Shown piece by piece: positions 11,572-22,700 of a DNA stretch of 64,000 bases. Origin of the DNA: Begonia masoniana (taxonomy: Eukaryota > Streptophyta > Magnoliopsida > Cucurbitales > Begoniaceae). The notes beneath the pieces were generated by a model. The model was given only the letters and a program-made list of their open reading frames with translations, had not been told where the DNA came from and searched no databases. Numbering within the stretch: the stretch's first letter is position 1; every line of letters begins with the position of its first letter. The stretch spans positions 47,967,259 to 48,031,258 of the forward strand of contig CM039503.1 in the NCBI GenBank assembly GCA_022432975.1, given 5' to 3'. The position numbers were made by a program, and so were the translations under genes.

Positions 11572-11750
11572 GGGGAGAATACTATATTTGATTGAGTCTA
11601 TTCCTTGGATATACACTGTACACTGTGATTTTGGAATTGCTATGAATGGTTATTCTAATCAAATGCATATACTATGGGGGAGCGGCTAGAATTATGGGGG
11701 AGTATCAAAGCAAATCAAATTTATATTGTCATAATAAAAAAGGGGGAGAT
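11572..11750 (+). other. Repeated polypurine tracts before the 3' LTR
   Basis: ATGGGGGAG-type tracts occur near 11570, 11675 and 11694, and the last, AAAAAAGGGGGAGAT, abuts the 3' LTR. The final one is the polypurine tract that primes plus-strand DNA. Extra upstream copies are a described Sirevirus trait. Confidence 0.75.
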
Positions 11751-13125
11751 TGTTGACTTATAGAGTGTTTAAGTCATAATTTGTTTTTGATTATGTATTT
11801 GTGTATTAAGTATACAATTTGATTATGTGTATTTAAATAAGAATTATCAATACATGTTTGGTTGACAATACCCTGAACAAGGGTATTTTAGTTGTCTAAT
11901 AAAATCGATTTGAGTATACAGAGCAGAACAGAAAAACAGGGCTATAAAACGCGTGCTTCTACCGATGACGTGTCAAAGTTCTCATATGCTACATCTGCCG
12001 ATGATCTTTGAAGACATATGCCGATGACGTGTCAAGTCAGTACATGTTTTCTCTACCGATAGCATTTGACGCTACTCACACCGATGACGTTCAAGCTTGC
12101 TCATGCCGATCACTAGATGACAATTTTCATGAGTTCATCTGCCGATGGTTTTTAAAGAGACTTCTGCCGATGGCGCTTTTAAAGAAACATCTACCGATGG
12201 CTTTGAAGATTGTCTGTGCCGGTGAAATTTAAGGATGCGTCTGCCGATGGAATTCAGCGCCTACACCTGCCGATAGCTTTTAAGCTGCACATGCCGATGG
12301 ACTTCGATGCATCTGCCGACGGATTTTCACGTTGCGCCTGCCGATGAAGCTTCCAGACACTTATGCCGGTGACGTTTTGAAGCTTACTCATTCCGATGAC
12401 GTGTCAAGTGTTTTGAAGCTACATCTTCCGGTAATCTTCCGCCAGAATTCAAAGTTAGCCGCGAAGCTACAGTGACGTCGTTTTCAGCATTAACTCCAGA
12501 CCTTTAATGGCGACGACGAATAACAATTTCAGACGCAACGGATAGCTGCTTCAGTACGGATGCTTCCCAACGGTAACTTTTCTCCATTTTGAAGAAAGAA
12601 GCATTCAATTTTATGAAGCAAATTCATACAGAGTATATAAGCAGAAGAAAAGGCTCGAAGACTAACTTTTGCCAAATTTTGAATTCTGAGCCCCAGCTGC
12701 GAAAGTTATTGCACACTCTGTATTCCTCTCTACATCTCTCAATCCTAACTTGAGATTCACTTTTGTGAGATTGTAGTCTGAGCTTTATATTTTTACAAAC
12801 TCAAATCATCTGTAAAGGCTGTGGATTATCACCCGTGAAGTATAATCCTGAAGTGTAAAGGCAGTTGATCGGAGCCCGAAATTCCGATCAGGTTATTCTC
12901 GAGGAGAAGGTTAAGGATCTTCAAGGGGTGAACCTTGAAGCGTGGATGTAGGCTGGGTTGAGCCGAACCACGTTAAAACTCTGGTGTTAATTTCTCTCTT
13001 ACTCTTACTTTATTTGTTTGTCTGCTGTAAGCATTTAACCAAATCGAGAGAAAATATATTGTTTATCAAATTAAGTTTTAATAAGTCTAATTCACCCCCC
13101 CTCTTAGACAAATCTCGATCCTACA
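11751..13125 (+). repeat. Sirevirus 3' LTR (1375 bp)
   Basis: Starts TGTTGACTTATAG right after the purine tract AAAAAAGGGGGAGAT and ends CGATCCTACA. It has the same motif array (about 11960-12440) and TATA box (12634-12640) as the 5' LTR. Confidence 0.95.
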
Positions 13126-13358
13126 GTTATGACTAGTATTGAAGAGTCAAGAATAAATGCTAGGAATAAATGTGATGTTTTATAGTATTTAATTATATTT
13201 ATGTTATGAATGTAAAGAGTCGAGTATGCCTCTATAAATAGTGCAATATGTTTGAATGAGAAATAGACAGAAGAAAAATAAAAACTTCATTGTGAAGATC
13301 ATTGTTTGGTGTCCATTTTTTTTCTTCCTCTCCAAAAACAAACAATATTCGAGTATCA
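13126..13358 (+). repeat. CopiaA 5' LTR, second part
   Basis: Starts with the second GTTAT (13126-13130) after the nested element and runs to ...GAGTATCA at 13358. It aligns with 17520-17753 of the 3' LTR almost base for base. Confidence 0.93.
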
Positions 13359-13361
13359 AAT

Positions 13362-13373
13362 TGGTATCAAAGC
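13362..13373 (+). other. CopiaA primer-binding site
   Basis: TGGTATCAAAGC lies 3 bases after the 5' LTR. It differs by one base from TGGTATCAGAGC, the complement of the plant initiator-Met tRNA 3' end used by most plant Copia elements. The gag ATG (13374) follows at once. Confidence 0.85.
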
Positions 13374-16300
13374 ATGGCAAACAATAGGAGCACATCGTTG
13401 GGACAAATGCCGCTGCCACGACTCACCAAGACAAACTACGACAATTGGAGTATTCAAATGCGTGCATTGCTTGGTGCACAAGACGCATGGGAAGTTGTCG
13501 AAACCGGCTTCACGGAGGTGGAAGCTATTGATTCTTTGACGGCGAATCAATTAAAAGCGTTGAAAGAAATGCGAGTGAAGGACAAGACTGCTCTCTACCT
13601 TTTGTTTCAAGCAGTAGATGAGTCGGGTTTTGAGAAGATTGCTAATGCATCAACTTCGAAGGAAGCATGGAATACCTTGCAAAAGGTGTTCAAGGGTGCC
13701 GATCGAGTTAAACAAGTGCGGCTTCAAACACTTCGAGGCGAATTGGAAGCCATGAAGATGAAGGAGTCGGAAAACATATCAACCTATATCACACGTGTGC
13801 AAACGGTGGTGAATCAACTCAAACGCAATGGAGAAACCCTCACGGATGCAAGGGTCGTGGAGAAAATTCTTCGGTCATTGACTGAGAATTTTGAGAATGT
13901 TGTATGCGCAATCGAGGAGTCAAAGAATTTGGAAGAGATGACTATCGATGAACTCGCGGGCTCTCTTGAAGCACATGAACAAAGGAAGAAGAAGAAGACA
14001 CAAGAAGTCTTAGAGGAGGCCTTACAAACGAAGGCGACTCTCAAGGAGGATAAAGCAATGTACGCGCAACACAACCGAGGAAGAGGACGAGGCCGTGGTG
14101 GTCATGGTTTTGGTCGCGGAAATAATCATGAAGAGAAGGGCGAGATCAGCCAACAAAATTGGCGTGGACGAGGACGCGGTCGTGGAAGAGGTGGTAGGGC
14201 ATATCGTTCAAATATTGAGTGTTACAACTGCGGTAAGTATGGACACTACGCAAAGGAGTGCTACTCTGAGAAGAAGGTGGAAGAAAACGCGAATCTAGTC
14301 ACGGAAGATGAGACAAAAGATGACGGCGTTCTCATGATGACCCAAAAAGGTTCCACTTCAGATAGCGACACGGTATGGTATCTCGACACTGGTGCTAGCA
14401 ATCATATGTGTGGACACAAACATCTGTTTGTTGATATGCAAGAGATAAAAGATGGACATGTGTCTTTTGGAGATGCTTCGAAAGTCCAAGTCAAAGGCAA
14501 TGAAAAATATGTTTTTCCAAAAAAGATGGAAAGGAAGAAACAATGGAAGATGTTTACTATGTGCCCGACTTGAAAAGTAACATTCTCAGCATGGGTCAAT
14601 TATTGGAGAAGGGATGTTCGGTCTTCATGAAAGATCGGATGTTGCACTTGAAGGACAAAGATGGTCGCTTGCTCGCACACGTGGAGATGGCAAAGAATCG
14701 AATGTTCAAACTCAATTTGAAAAACGTGCAAGAAAGATGTTTACAAGTAAATATGGAGGACAAAGCATGGTTATGGCATTTACGGTTTGGACACTTACAT
14801 TACGGGGGTCTAAAAGAGTTAGCAAAGAAGGAAATGGTCCATGGGCTACTTGACATGGACTACACCAAGAAATTTTGCGAGGGATGCGTACTCGGCAAAC
14901 AAGCAAGGAGTACATTTCAAAAGAAGGCAGAATATCGTGCAAGAAGATCTCTCGAGTTGGTACACACCGACATATGCGGCCCAATCACACCGAAATCTCT
15001 TAGTGAGAAGAGGTATTTCATTACTTTCATTGATGATTACACAAGAAAGACTTGGGTTTATTTTTGAAGGAAAAATCGGAAGCATTTGAAATATTCAAGA
15101 AATTTAAGGTGCTAGTGGAGAAGACGACCGGTCTTTACATCAAAGCTTTACGGTCTGATAGAGGCGGAGAGTACATGTCAACCGCCTTCACAAGCTATTG
15201 CGAGGAACAAGGAATCAAAAGATTCTTGACCACACCTTACTCTCCTCAACAAAATGGTGTGGCCGAAAGAAAAAATCGAACAATTCTTGATATGGTTCGA
15301 TCGATGTTGAAGAGCAAAAACGTGCCGAAAGAGTTTTGGGCTGAAGCGGTGCAATGTGCTGTATATGTTCAAAATCGATGCCCACATACGATATTGGCGA
15401 ATCAAACACCGCAAGAAGCTTGGAGCGGCCATAAACCAACTGTATCACATTTTAAGGTGTTTGGTAGTGTAGCTTACGCACATATACCGGACCAAAGAAG
15501 AACCAAACTTGATGATAAAAGCAAGAGGTATGTGTTCATCGAGTATGACGAGAAGGCGAAGGCTTTCAAGCTGTTTAACCCAACTGACAAAAAGGTTGTG
15601 GTTAGCCGAGATGTATATGTGAATGAAGAAATGACATGGGATTGGAAGAACAACCAAAAAGAGGTAACACAAGATAAAGAAAAAGGAGGACCATCAATCG
15701 CTGCACCAATAATCACACCGTCAATCTCTCAAGCATCCGATGACGAAGAACAGCCGAGACAACCAAGAATGCGGAGTCTACAAGATTTATACGACTCGAC
15801 AAGTGAAGTGCATTTGGTTTGTTTATTAGCAGACACGGAGAATATTTCTTTTGAAGAGGCCATGAATGATAAGAGGTGGAAAGCCGCGATGGATGAAGAA
15901 ATAAAGGTAATCGAAAAAAATGAAACATGGGACTTGGTGGAGTTGCCGGAAGGATGTCAACCCATAGGAGTAAAATGGGTGTATAAGAAAAAGATGAATG
16001 CCAAAGGAGAGATTGAAAGACACAAAGCACGCCTAGTTGCGAAAGGCTATATACAAAAGGAGGGGATCGACTATGATGAAATTTTTGCTCCAGTTGCAAG
16101 ATTGGAGACGATTCGACTTCTTATATCTCAAGCGGCGCAATTTGAGTGGCCACTCTATCAAATGGACGTGAAGTCTGCATTTCTAAATGGAGTACTTGAA
16201 GAAGAAGTCTATATTGAACAACCTCCTGGATTCATGAAAGTCGGAAAGGAGAGCAAAGTCTTGAAATTAAAGAAGGCATTATATGGACTAAAGCAAGCAC

Positions 16301-17401
16301 CTCGAGCATGGAACACCCGAATTGACACCCACTTCAAGAAGAACGGATTCATACAATGTCCCTATGAACATGCGTTGTATGTGAAGAAAGAAGAAGAGAA
16401 CTTGTTGTTTGTTGCTCTTTACGTTGATGATCTTATCTTCATGGGGAAAAACGAGAAAATGATAGAAGATTTCAAAGAAACCATGATGCGAGAGTTCGAA
16501 ATGACGGACTTGGGATTGATGAAGTATTTTCTTGGTCTTGAGATTAGACAAGAAAAATCTGGAACTTTTTTGTCACAAGAAGCATATGCGAAGGATATTT
16601 TGAAGAAGAGCAAGATGGAAAATTGCAAGCCGGTAGCAACACCGATGGAGCTCGGTACAAAACTCTCTAGGTTTGAGGGAGGAGATCGAGTAAACGCAAG
16701 TGACTACCGTAGTTTGGTTGGGAGTCTACGATATCTCACATGCACAAGGCCGGATATTGCATATAGTGTCGGCATAGTGAGCCGATTCATGGAGGATCCA
16801 AAACACTCGCACATAAAAGCTGTCAAGAGAATTCTTCGATACATTCGAGGAACAGAGTCACTTGGATTACTCTATACAAAGACGGACGAATACAAGTTGA
16901 TTGGTTACTCCGACAGTGATTGGTGTGGAGATGTAGATGATCGAAAAAGTATAGCGGGATTTGTATTTTATATGGGGAACACAACATTCACATGGCTCTC
17001 GAAGAAACAACCAATCGTGACTTTGTCAACATGCGAGGCGGAATATGTGGCAGCATCTTGGTGTGTTCGGCACGCAATTTGGTTAAGAAATTTGCTACAT
17101 GAATTGAATCTCCAGCAACATGAGGCAACTGAAATACGAGTTGACAACAAATCAGCAATTGAGTTGGCAAAAAAATCCAGTTCACCATGAAAGGAGTAAG
17201 CATATAGATGTTCGTTTCCATTTTATTAGGGAACATGTAAAAAAAGAAGAAGTGCAAATGAGTCACGTTGCGAGTCGTGATCAAGTTGCAGACATGTTTA
17301 CAAAGCCGCTTCCAAGAGTTCTATTTGAAAACTTGAAGGAGATGATCAGAATGAAAGATCGAAAAGGTTTGAGTTTAAGGGAGGAATTTATTGAGAATTA
17401 A
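13374..17401 (+). pseudogene. CopiaA gag-pol, broken by three frameshifts
   Basis: Encodes the Copia polyprotein. The gag part (ATG 13374) starts MANNRSTSLGQMPLP and has a gag-polypeptide (UBN2-type) domain, RGRGRG-rich segments and a CX2CX4HX4C zinc knuckle (CYNCGKYGHYAKEC). Protease shows LDTGASNHM. Integrase shows the zinc region (HLRFGH ... CEGCVLGKQ) and the catalytic core ([18 protein letters not shown]). Reverse transcriptase shows YVDDLIF, and RNase H shows YSDSDW and STCEAEY. The frame changes near 14520-14545 (before integrase), near 15064 (inside the integrase core) and near 17165-17180 (in RNase H). There are otherwise few stops, so inactivation looks recent. It resembles RE1/TNT1-94-type elements. 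Confidence 0.92.
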
Positions 17402-17753
17402 ACTCAAAAGAAGCAGTTTTTTTTTAAACGAAAATTGAAGGGTCCTAATGACATTCATTTCTAATGTGTAACCTATGGATTTAAAGCCCTTAAAGTCATT
17501 TGAGAGTTTCTTAGGAGAAGTTATGACTAGTATTGAAGAGTCAAGAATAAATGCTAGGAATAAATGTGATGTTTTATAGTATTTAATTATATTTATGTTA
17601 TGAATGTAAAGAGTCAAGTATGCCTTTATAAATAGTGCAATATGTTTGAATGAGAATTAGACAGAAGAAAAATAAAAACTTCATTTGTGAAGATCATTGT
17701 TTGGTGTCCATTTTTTTTCTTCCTCTCCAAAAACAAACAATATTCGAGTATCA
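17389..17753 (+). repeat. CopiaA 3' LTR
   Basis: Preceded by the purine-rich tract AAGGGAGGAA. Starts TATTGAG where the 5' LTR has TGTTGAG, so the terminal TG is mutated, and ends GAGTATCA. The high similarity to the 5' LTR suggests a recent insertion. Confidence 0.92.
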
Positions 17754-17880
17754 GATCAATCAGAGCTCGACGAAGCAGAGCATTACTTATTGCACTTTCA
17801 CAAAGATAGATGAACATCAGACGAAACCAATCTCATTTGTTCTTCCTGGAAAAACAGCAACAGTTGTAGATGAACCCTAA
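17754..17880 (+). pseudogene. 3' part of the open frame split by CopiaA
   Basis: Begins with the GATCA duplication and continues the frame of 2485-2618 after removal of CopiaA. It ends ...KTATVVDEP and TAA (17878-17880). It is not recognised. The downstream bases look like ordinary non-coding sequence, so this could be the last exon of a small host gene. Confidence 0.35.
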
Positions 17881-19749
17881 ATATTCATGTAGGAAGGTTG
17901 CCGATTACTATACATTGTTCAAGTTTCTGCCATTTGATCGTTTGTTATGGAGCTTCTGTATGACAGTAACATTAGAAACCATGCAAACTGTAAGAAATAT
18001 TTTCTGGGATTTGACTTGTAACGTGTGTTCTGTACGTGGGTCTTGAAATATGATAGAAGGTGATGTTCTAAGTGGAATCATAAAGGCATTATGCAACGGG
18101 GGAGCCGGAGTTTCGAGAGATAATGCAAACTCATGGGAAGATAATAAGTTGCGGGTAATAAGTGTTGTCGGAACTTCCATCAACCATTGTCTTGCTATTG
18201 ACAACAGTTAGTGTTCGCTTTAACTTAAATTCTATTTAAATGGAATGTGAATATCAATTTAGGATTCAAGTTTAATATTATAATTATAAGTTTTAATTGC
18301 AAAATTCATTATATCTTAATTTTGATACTAAAATTTTTCTTCTATTCGTGATTTTTCCCAGTTAAGGTTCTTCTACTTAAGTCTCGGTGTTTTATTTTTC
18401 GCATATTTTTCTAACAATTGTCGTAAAGCCATCGATGACCATAGAAAATACCAAATTCTACAAAAAAAACTTAAATGTACATCAGTTAATATTTCAAGAT
18501 TAAGCACACCTTTACGACAGTGATATTATCAAGGGTAGCAGCTAAAAAAACACACACAGCTTTTGTTTCAGAGGAAGTTGGTTCTTCTAACTTGATTGGA
18601 TGTGTCCAAGATGGGGTATAACTCTAACCAACCTTTGATCACCATAATTATCATTAATCAACACCCTTGCTTTGCTTCGAAATATGTCCATCAAACTTTA
18701 TAATTACCCAATTGGCTATGAATCCAATGAACATGACTATATTTACTTTAAAAATAACACAAATTTAGCTTTAAAATTAAGCAAACTTTGATAAATTCAC
18801 GTGCAAAGAGTTCAAACATGAAACATAGTGGATAGTACAAGATACATGCCATAACCATACATGCATGCATGCGAAGTCAAGCTGACCGTGAACATGGGAA
18901 AGCTTTCATGGCATGTGCAACAGCATGTCAATGACTAGTAGCCATTGAAATTCTCAATTTAATAAACGTGACAAATATATTTGTCGATGTACAAGTTTCC
19001 AGACTCTCCCTATTGCTATTTAGCACGAGGGAGAATATGTATAAAGGTGAGTTGGATAAAAAGCCCCCTCACAAAGTACTTCTGTCACGTGGGAAATAGC
19101 AAGTAATAAGGAACACCCATTTGGGAAAAATAGTCAATTATGAGAGAAGTGCTGTGTTTACTCTAATAATTTATTAAATAATAATAATGACATCACACAT
19201 GACGTCAATATTCTAATTTTTTATTTTGATTTTACATCTTGACATATCATTTATTTAATATAAAATTAATTATAATATATAATAAGTAAAATTAATAACA
19301 TTATCGGTAGAGGGAAAGAGAGTACCGTTGGATTATTTGGATTTGATTGGAGGCGGTTGATTTATTGTTGGGCCTAAAGTTAATGGTGGCCCATATTGGA
19401 AGAAGCTTTAAGTGAGGCCCAGCCCAAATTAAGATTTCAGCCTCTTTCTACATTTCGATGAGATCCATGACGCATATCTTTCTTTACACCTCTGCGCCAC
19501 CATTGACCACGCCATGTTTATCTGCTGAGTCGGCATGAGAGTTTCCCCACGTAAGGATCCAACCTCCAAACTCGATCAAGTTTGGATTGGAACGGCTAGT
19601 GATTAGGTACATAGTATATAGTATTGGTGTGGCAATGGCGGAAACAGCTTTGTTGCGTATTACTTTCCCAAATAAAGGGAGAATGGTTTTTAAGTAGGCT
19701 AGTGTTGTCATTTGACAGTCGCCTTCTTATTTCGACGGTACGAGATAGC
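17881..19749. other. Intergenic region and BCE2 upstream sequence
   Basis: No gene or repeat is recognised. The region is AT-rich from about 19140 to 19310. A CACGTG-containing stretch (TGTCACGTGGGAA, near 19083) and TGACGTC near 19201 resemble bZIP/G-box sites upstream of BCE2; their use is inferred. The reading frame of BCE2 exon 1 is open upstream to 19624, so an earlier start is possible. Confidence 0.5.
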
Positions 19750-22700
19750 ATGATTGGTGTGAGGATTTTGCAGAAGAAGGCTTGGAGCTCCGGCCGGCGA
19801 TGGGTGTGGTTGTGCATGTCTCAGAATACTTTAGATTTTTCATCATTGGTGCTGTCGGAGCAAACGCAGACTTCGTTTAGGGGGATCTCTAATCAGTTTG
19901 CTTCCTCTGGATACACCAGAATGTCGTTTGAGAAGGCGAGTAATAATACTTTCAAAGTGAGTTACCTCTGTACAATTAAGCTCATAATGTTCAATTTGTA
20001 AATTATCCTCGTTATTTTCTACTGAAGGAGTAGTTTTACTTTGGGTTGTAAACAGTGCCCTTGTTTGTTTATTGTGATCATGAAAGTGATGATTGATTTT
20101 TTTTTTTTGGGGGTTTGCCAACAAAACCAAGCTTTTTACTATCTAAGATCATGACTTTTTTTTTTTGTGGTTTTCATTTTCTTACTTATCTATGTTCCTT
20201 GACCATTGGATGAAGTTAAATTTTTTTTACTGAATTTCTAAGTTTCACTCAGAAAATTGGGTTTTCTCTTACTCGTACTGTTATTTGCAGAACTAAACTT
20301 TTCATTCATGGAGGAAATTTGAAGTAATATCATTACATGATTGAGTTTATGAAGAATGAGTAAATTATAAACCTAATATCATTAAAATAAAAAGTTTAGA
20401 TGCTTATTTTGATCTCCTCAAAAATGATATTAGATTTATAATTTACTCATTCTTCATGCTAATATTTTTTTGTTCCCCTAAGTTTTTCATTAGCTCTAAC
20501 TACCCCGACATTCCCATAACCAGGAGTATTTTATTGGAATTCTATTTCTTAGACTATGAATGGTGAAAGGAAGGATAAATCTTGATGTGTATATGAAAGG
20601 TCCTAAATATTTATATTCAGATGTCTTCGTTGTATCTTCTTATAGGATATACCATATTTTGGAAAGAGCTATTGCTTTTCTACTCAGACTTCTGATCTTC
20701 CTACTGGTGGAGAAGTGGATGTGCCATTGGCGCAAACTGGGGAAGGCATTGCAGAATGTGAACTTCTTAAGTGGTTTGTGGAAGAGGTGAAACAATCACT
20801 GTTTTTTTCTTATGATTGATTAAAGTGCTTTTCACTTTAGGAGGGCGGCTTTCATATTTTTCACTAGTTTGATTGAGTTTTCTCTACTAGCTTCATTTCA
20901 TCATTATATCATTTTAGAAAATTTCATCGCCATAAATGGATTCGTTTATTTGATTTTATGTACTCTCATTTCCTTTCTATTGATGAATTAGTCAAAAGAT
21001 ACAATTTTTTTTTTTCTATTTTATCAAGCTAGGGGGACCAAGTTGAAGAATTTCAACCCCTCTGTGAAGTTCAGAGTGACAAAGCAACAATTGAAATCAC
21101 GAGTCGGTACAAAGGAAGAGTTACTCATATTCTCTATGTTCCTGGTGATATTGTGAAGGTGAGAATCTCAATGCCAAAATAAATGAGTAGTTATGTTTTT
21201 GATGGGATTCAAACACAAAAGAGAGAAGAGTAGAAGGATTTCAGAAATAAAATACCGCAAAATAACATCCACTAGTCTGGAACATCCACAGACTCGGCAA
21301 CAACACAAGAGTTTTTTCAAGTATCATCGAAAAGTACAGATATTATACATCCCTACTCTGGTCCCCACAAAACCAACATAGTACTATCTTGCTCTGTGAT
21401 CTCCTACCACTTAGCAAAACACCACAGCACAAACAAAAACTACCAGGTTTACCCTTCCATCGGATGACTCTTCCTTCTACCGTATGTCTTCCCAAATCTC
21501 TCATTGTTTGCATCAGTTTTCTGTTCAGAATTTTATTAATATGTTTAGTGATTGTTCTTCATGATCGTCTTTAGTTGCCAGGACAGATGTAGGTGGTCAC
21601 CAGGGAAATGAAACATAAAATAAAATTGAGTATTCAGTCATTGCCATTTAATGATCCATTTTGTGAATTTGAAATTAGTAAATGCTGATCTTATAAAATT
21701 GTTTACGATACACAACCAAAGCTAAGATTGATTCATTTATGTATTTTTTATGAAATTTGATTTGGCTTCTCTTAGCTTCCTAGATATTGCCAATGTCACC
21801 CGATAGATGAGAGGCACTTTTTAGTCCAAGGGGTGTAACATCCTAAGCATTCTATATGTATCAAATTAAAATTCAATATTCTACAATTTCATTGGATGTT
21901 GAACAATTTTTTGATAGCTTACTCATTTTTGTAGTCTTTTATTAATATTCCCATTTAACTGACCAAAAAAAGTTTAATATGCTATTAACATTAACTCAGG
22001 TTGGAGAAACTCTTTTGAGAGTATTTGTTGAGAAATCTGACGTTCCTGGGAAGCCTAATATGGGATTGGATAGCATTGACCAAGTGGAAAGCATGCCGAA
22101 TGAATGTAGCTCGGATTGTAGAGTTCTATCAACGCCACCAGTTCGGAAGCTTGCAAAGGAGTACGGTATAGATATAAATGTTGTTCTCGGAACTGGTAAA
22201 GAAGGAAGGGTGCTGAAAGAAGATGTTATTAAATATGCAGTTCAGAATGGAATAATTGAAGATAAATCCCTATCTTCAGAAGCTAGTTCTAGTGAGGAAG
22301 ATCTGGAAGAACCAGAGACTTATTCCCATGCATCCAGTGAAATCAGATGGAATTGCAGTGACAAAACCATTCCCTTGAGGTACATGGTTAAAGGGGCTTT
22401 CTCGGGCTTTTCGACTTAGTTTATTAGTAAGACTACTTGCGTAAAAACTGAAAATATTATGTTGTAGTAAATCACATTATATCTTCATTAAATTTTTGTT
22501 TCCAGCATTTGTTCATCAATTAATTGGTGCGATGAAAATTTGTCAAGTTTGCGGATTGGAGGAAATTCAGTTTAAGAAATACTAATATTAATAGTTGAAT
22601 AAATTACTCATATATTATTTGCAGTTAGCCTGTTTATCCTTGGTTTAAATGATATTTTGGACATGAGTTTACAAGATAATCTTATTTTTTTTTAATTGCT

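Larger units (their letters stand above)
2760..13125 (+). mobile_element. Sirevirus-like Copia element nested in the CopiaA LTR
   Basis: A complete 10.37-kb element with LTRs of 1386 and 1375 bp that start TGTTGAC and end CCTACA. It is flanked by the 5-bp duplication GTTAT (2755-2759 and 13126-13130). It has an initiator-Met primer-binding site, gag with two zinc knuckles, a Copia-order pol, a long extra ORF between pol and the 3' LTR, and several polypurine tracts before the 3' LTR. Long LTRs plus the extra 3' ORF are the hallmarks of the Sirevirus/SIRE1 (Maximus) lineage. The reading frames contain three TGA stops and at least two frameshifts, so this copy is probably non-autonomous, although it is structurally whole. 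Confidence 0.93.
2624..17753 (+). mobile_element. CopiaA: Ty1/Copia retrotransposon with a nested element in its 5' LTR
   Basis: The ends are TG...CA LTRs of about 365 bp, flanked by the 5-bp target-site duplication GATCA (2619-2623 and 17754-17758). The 5' LTR is split into 2624-2759 and 13131-13358 by the inner Sirevirus element. A primer-binding site, TGGTATCAAAGC (13362-13373), follows the LTR. Without the insertion the element is about 4.76 kb, normal for a plant Copia element. It carries one gag-pol region in the order GAG, zinc knuckle, protease, integrase, reverse transcriptase, RNase H, which is the Copia order. Three frameshifts suggest it can no longer move by itself. Confidence 0.93.

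Noticed and set aside
17908..18204. 98-codon minus-strand open frame after CopiaA
   Set aside because: No recognisable domain, no splice or start context, and ordinary non-coding composition.
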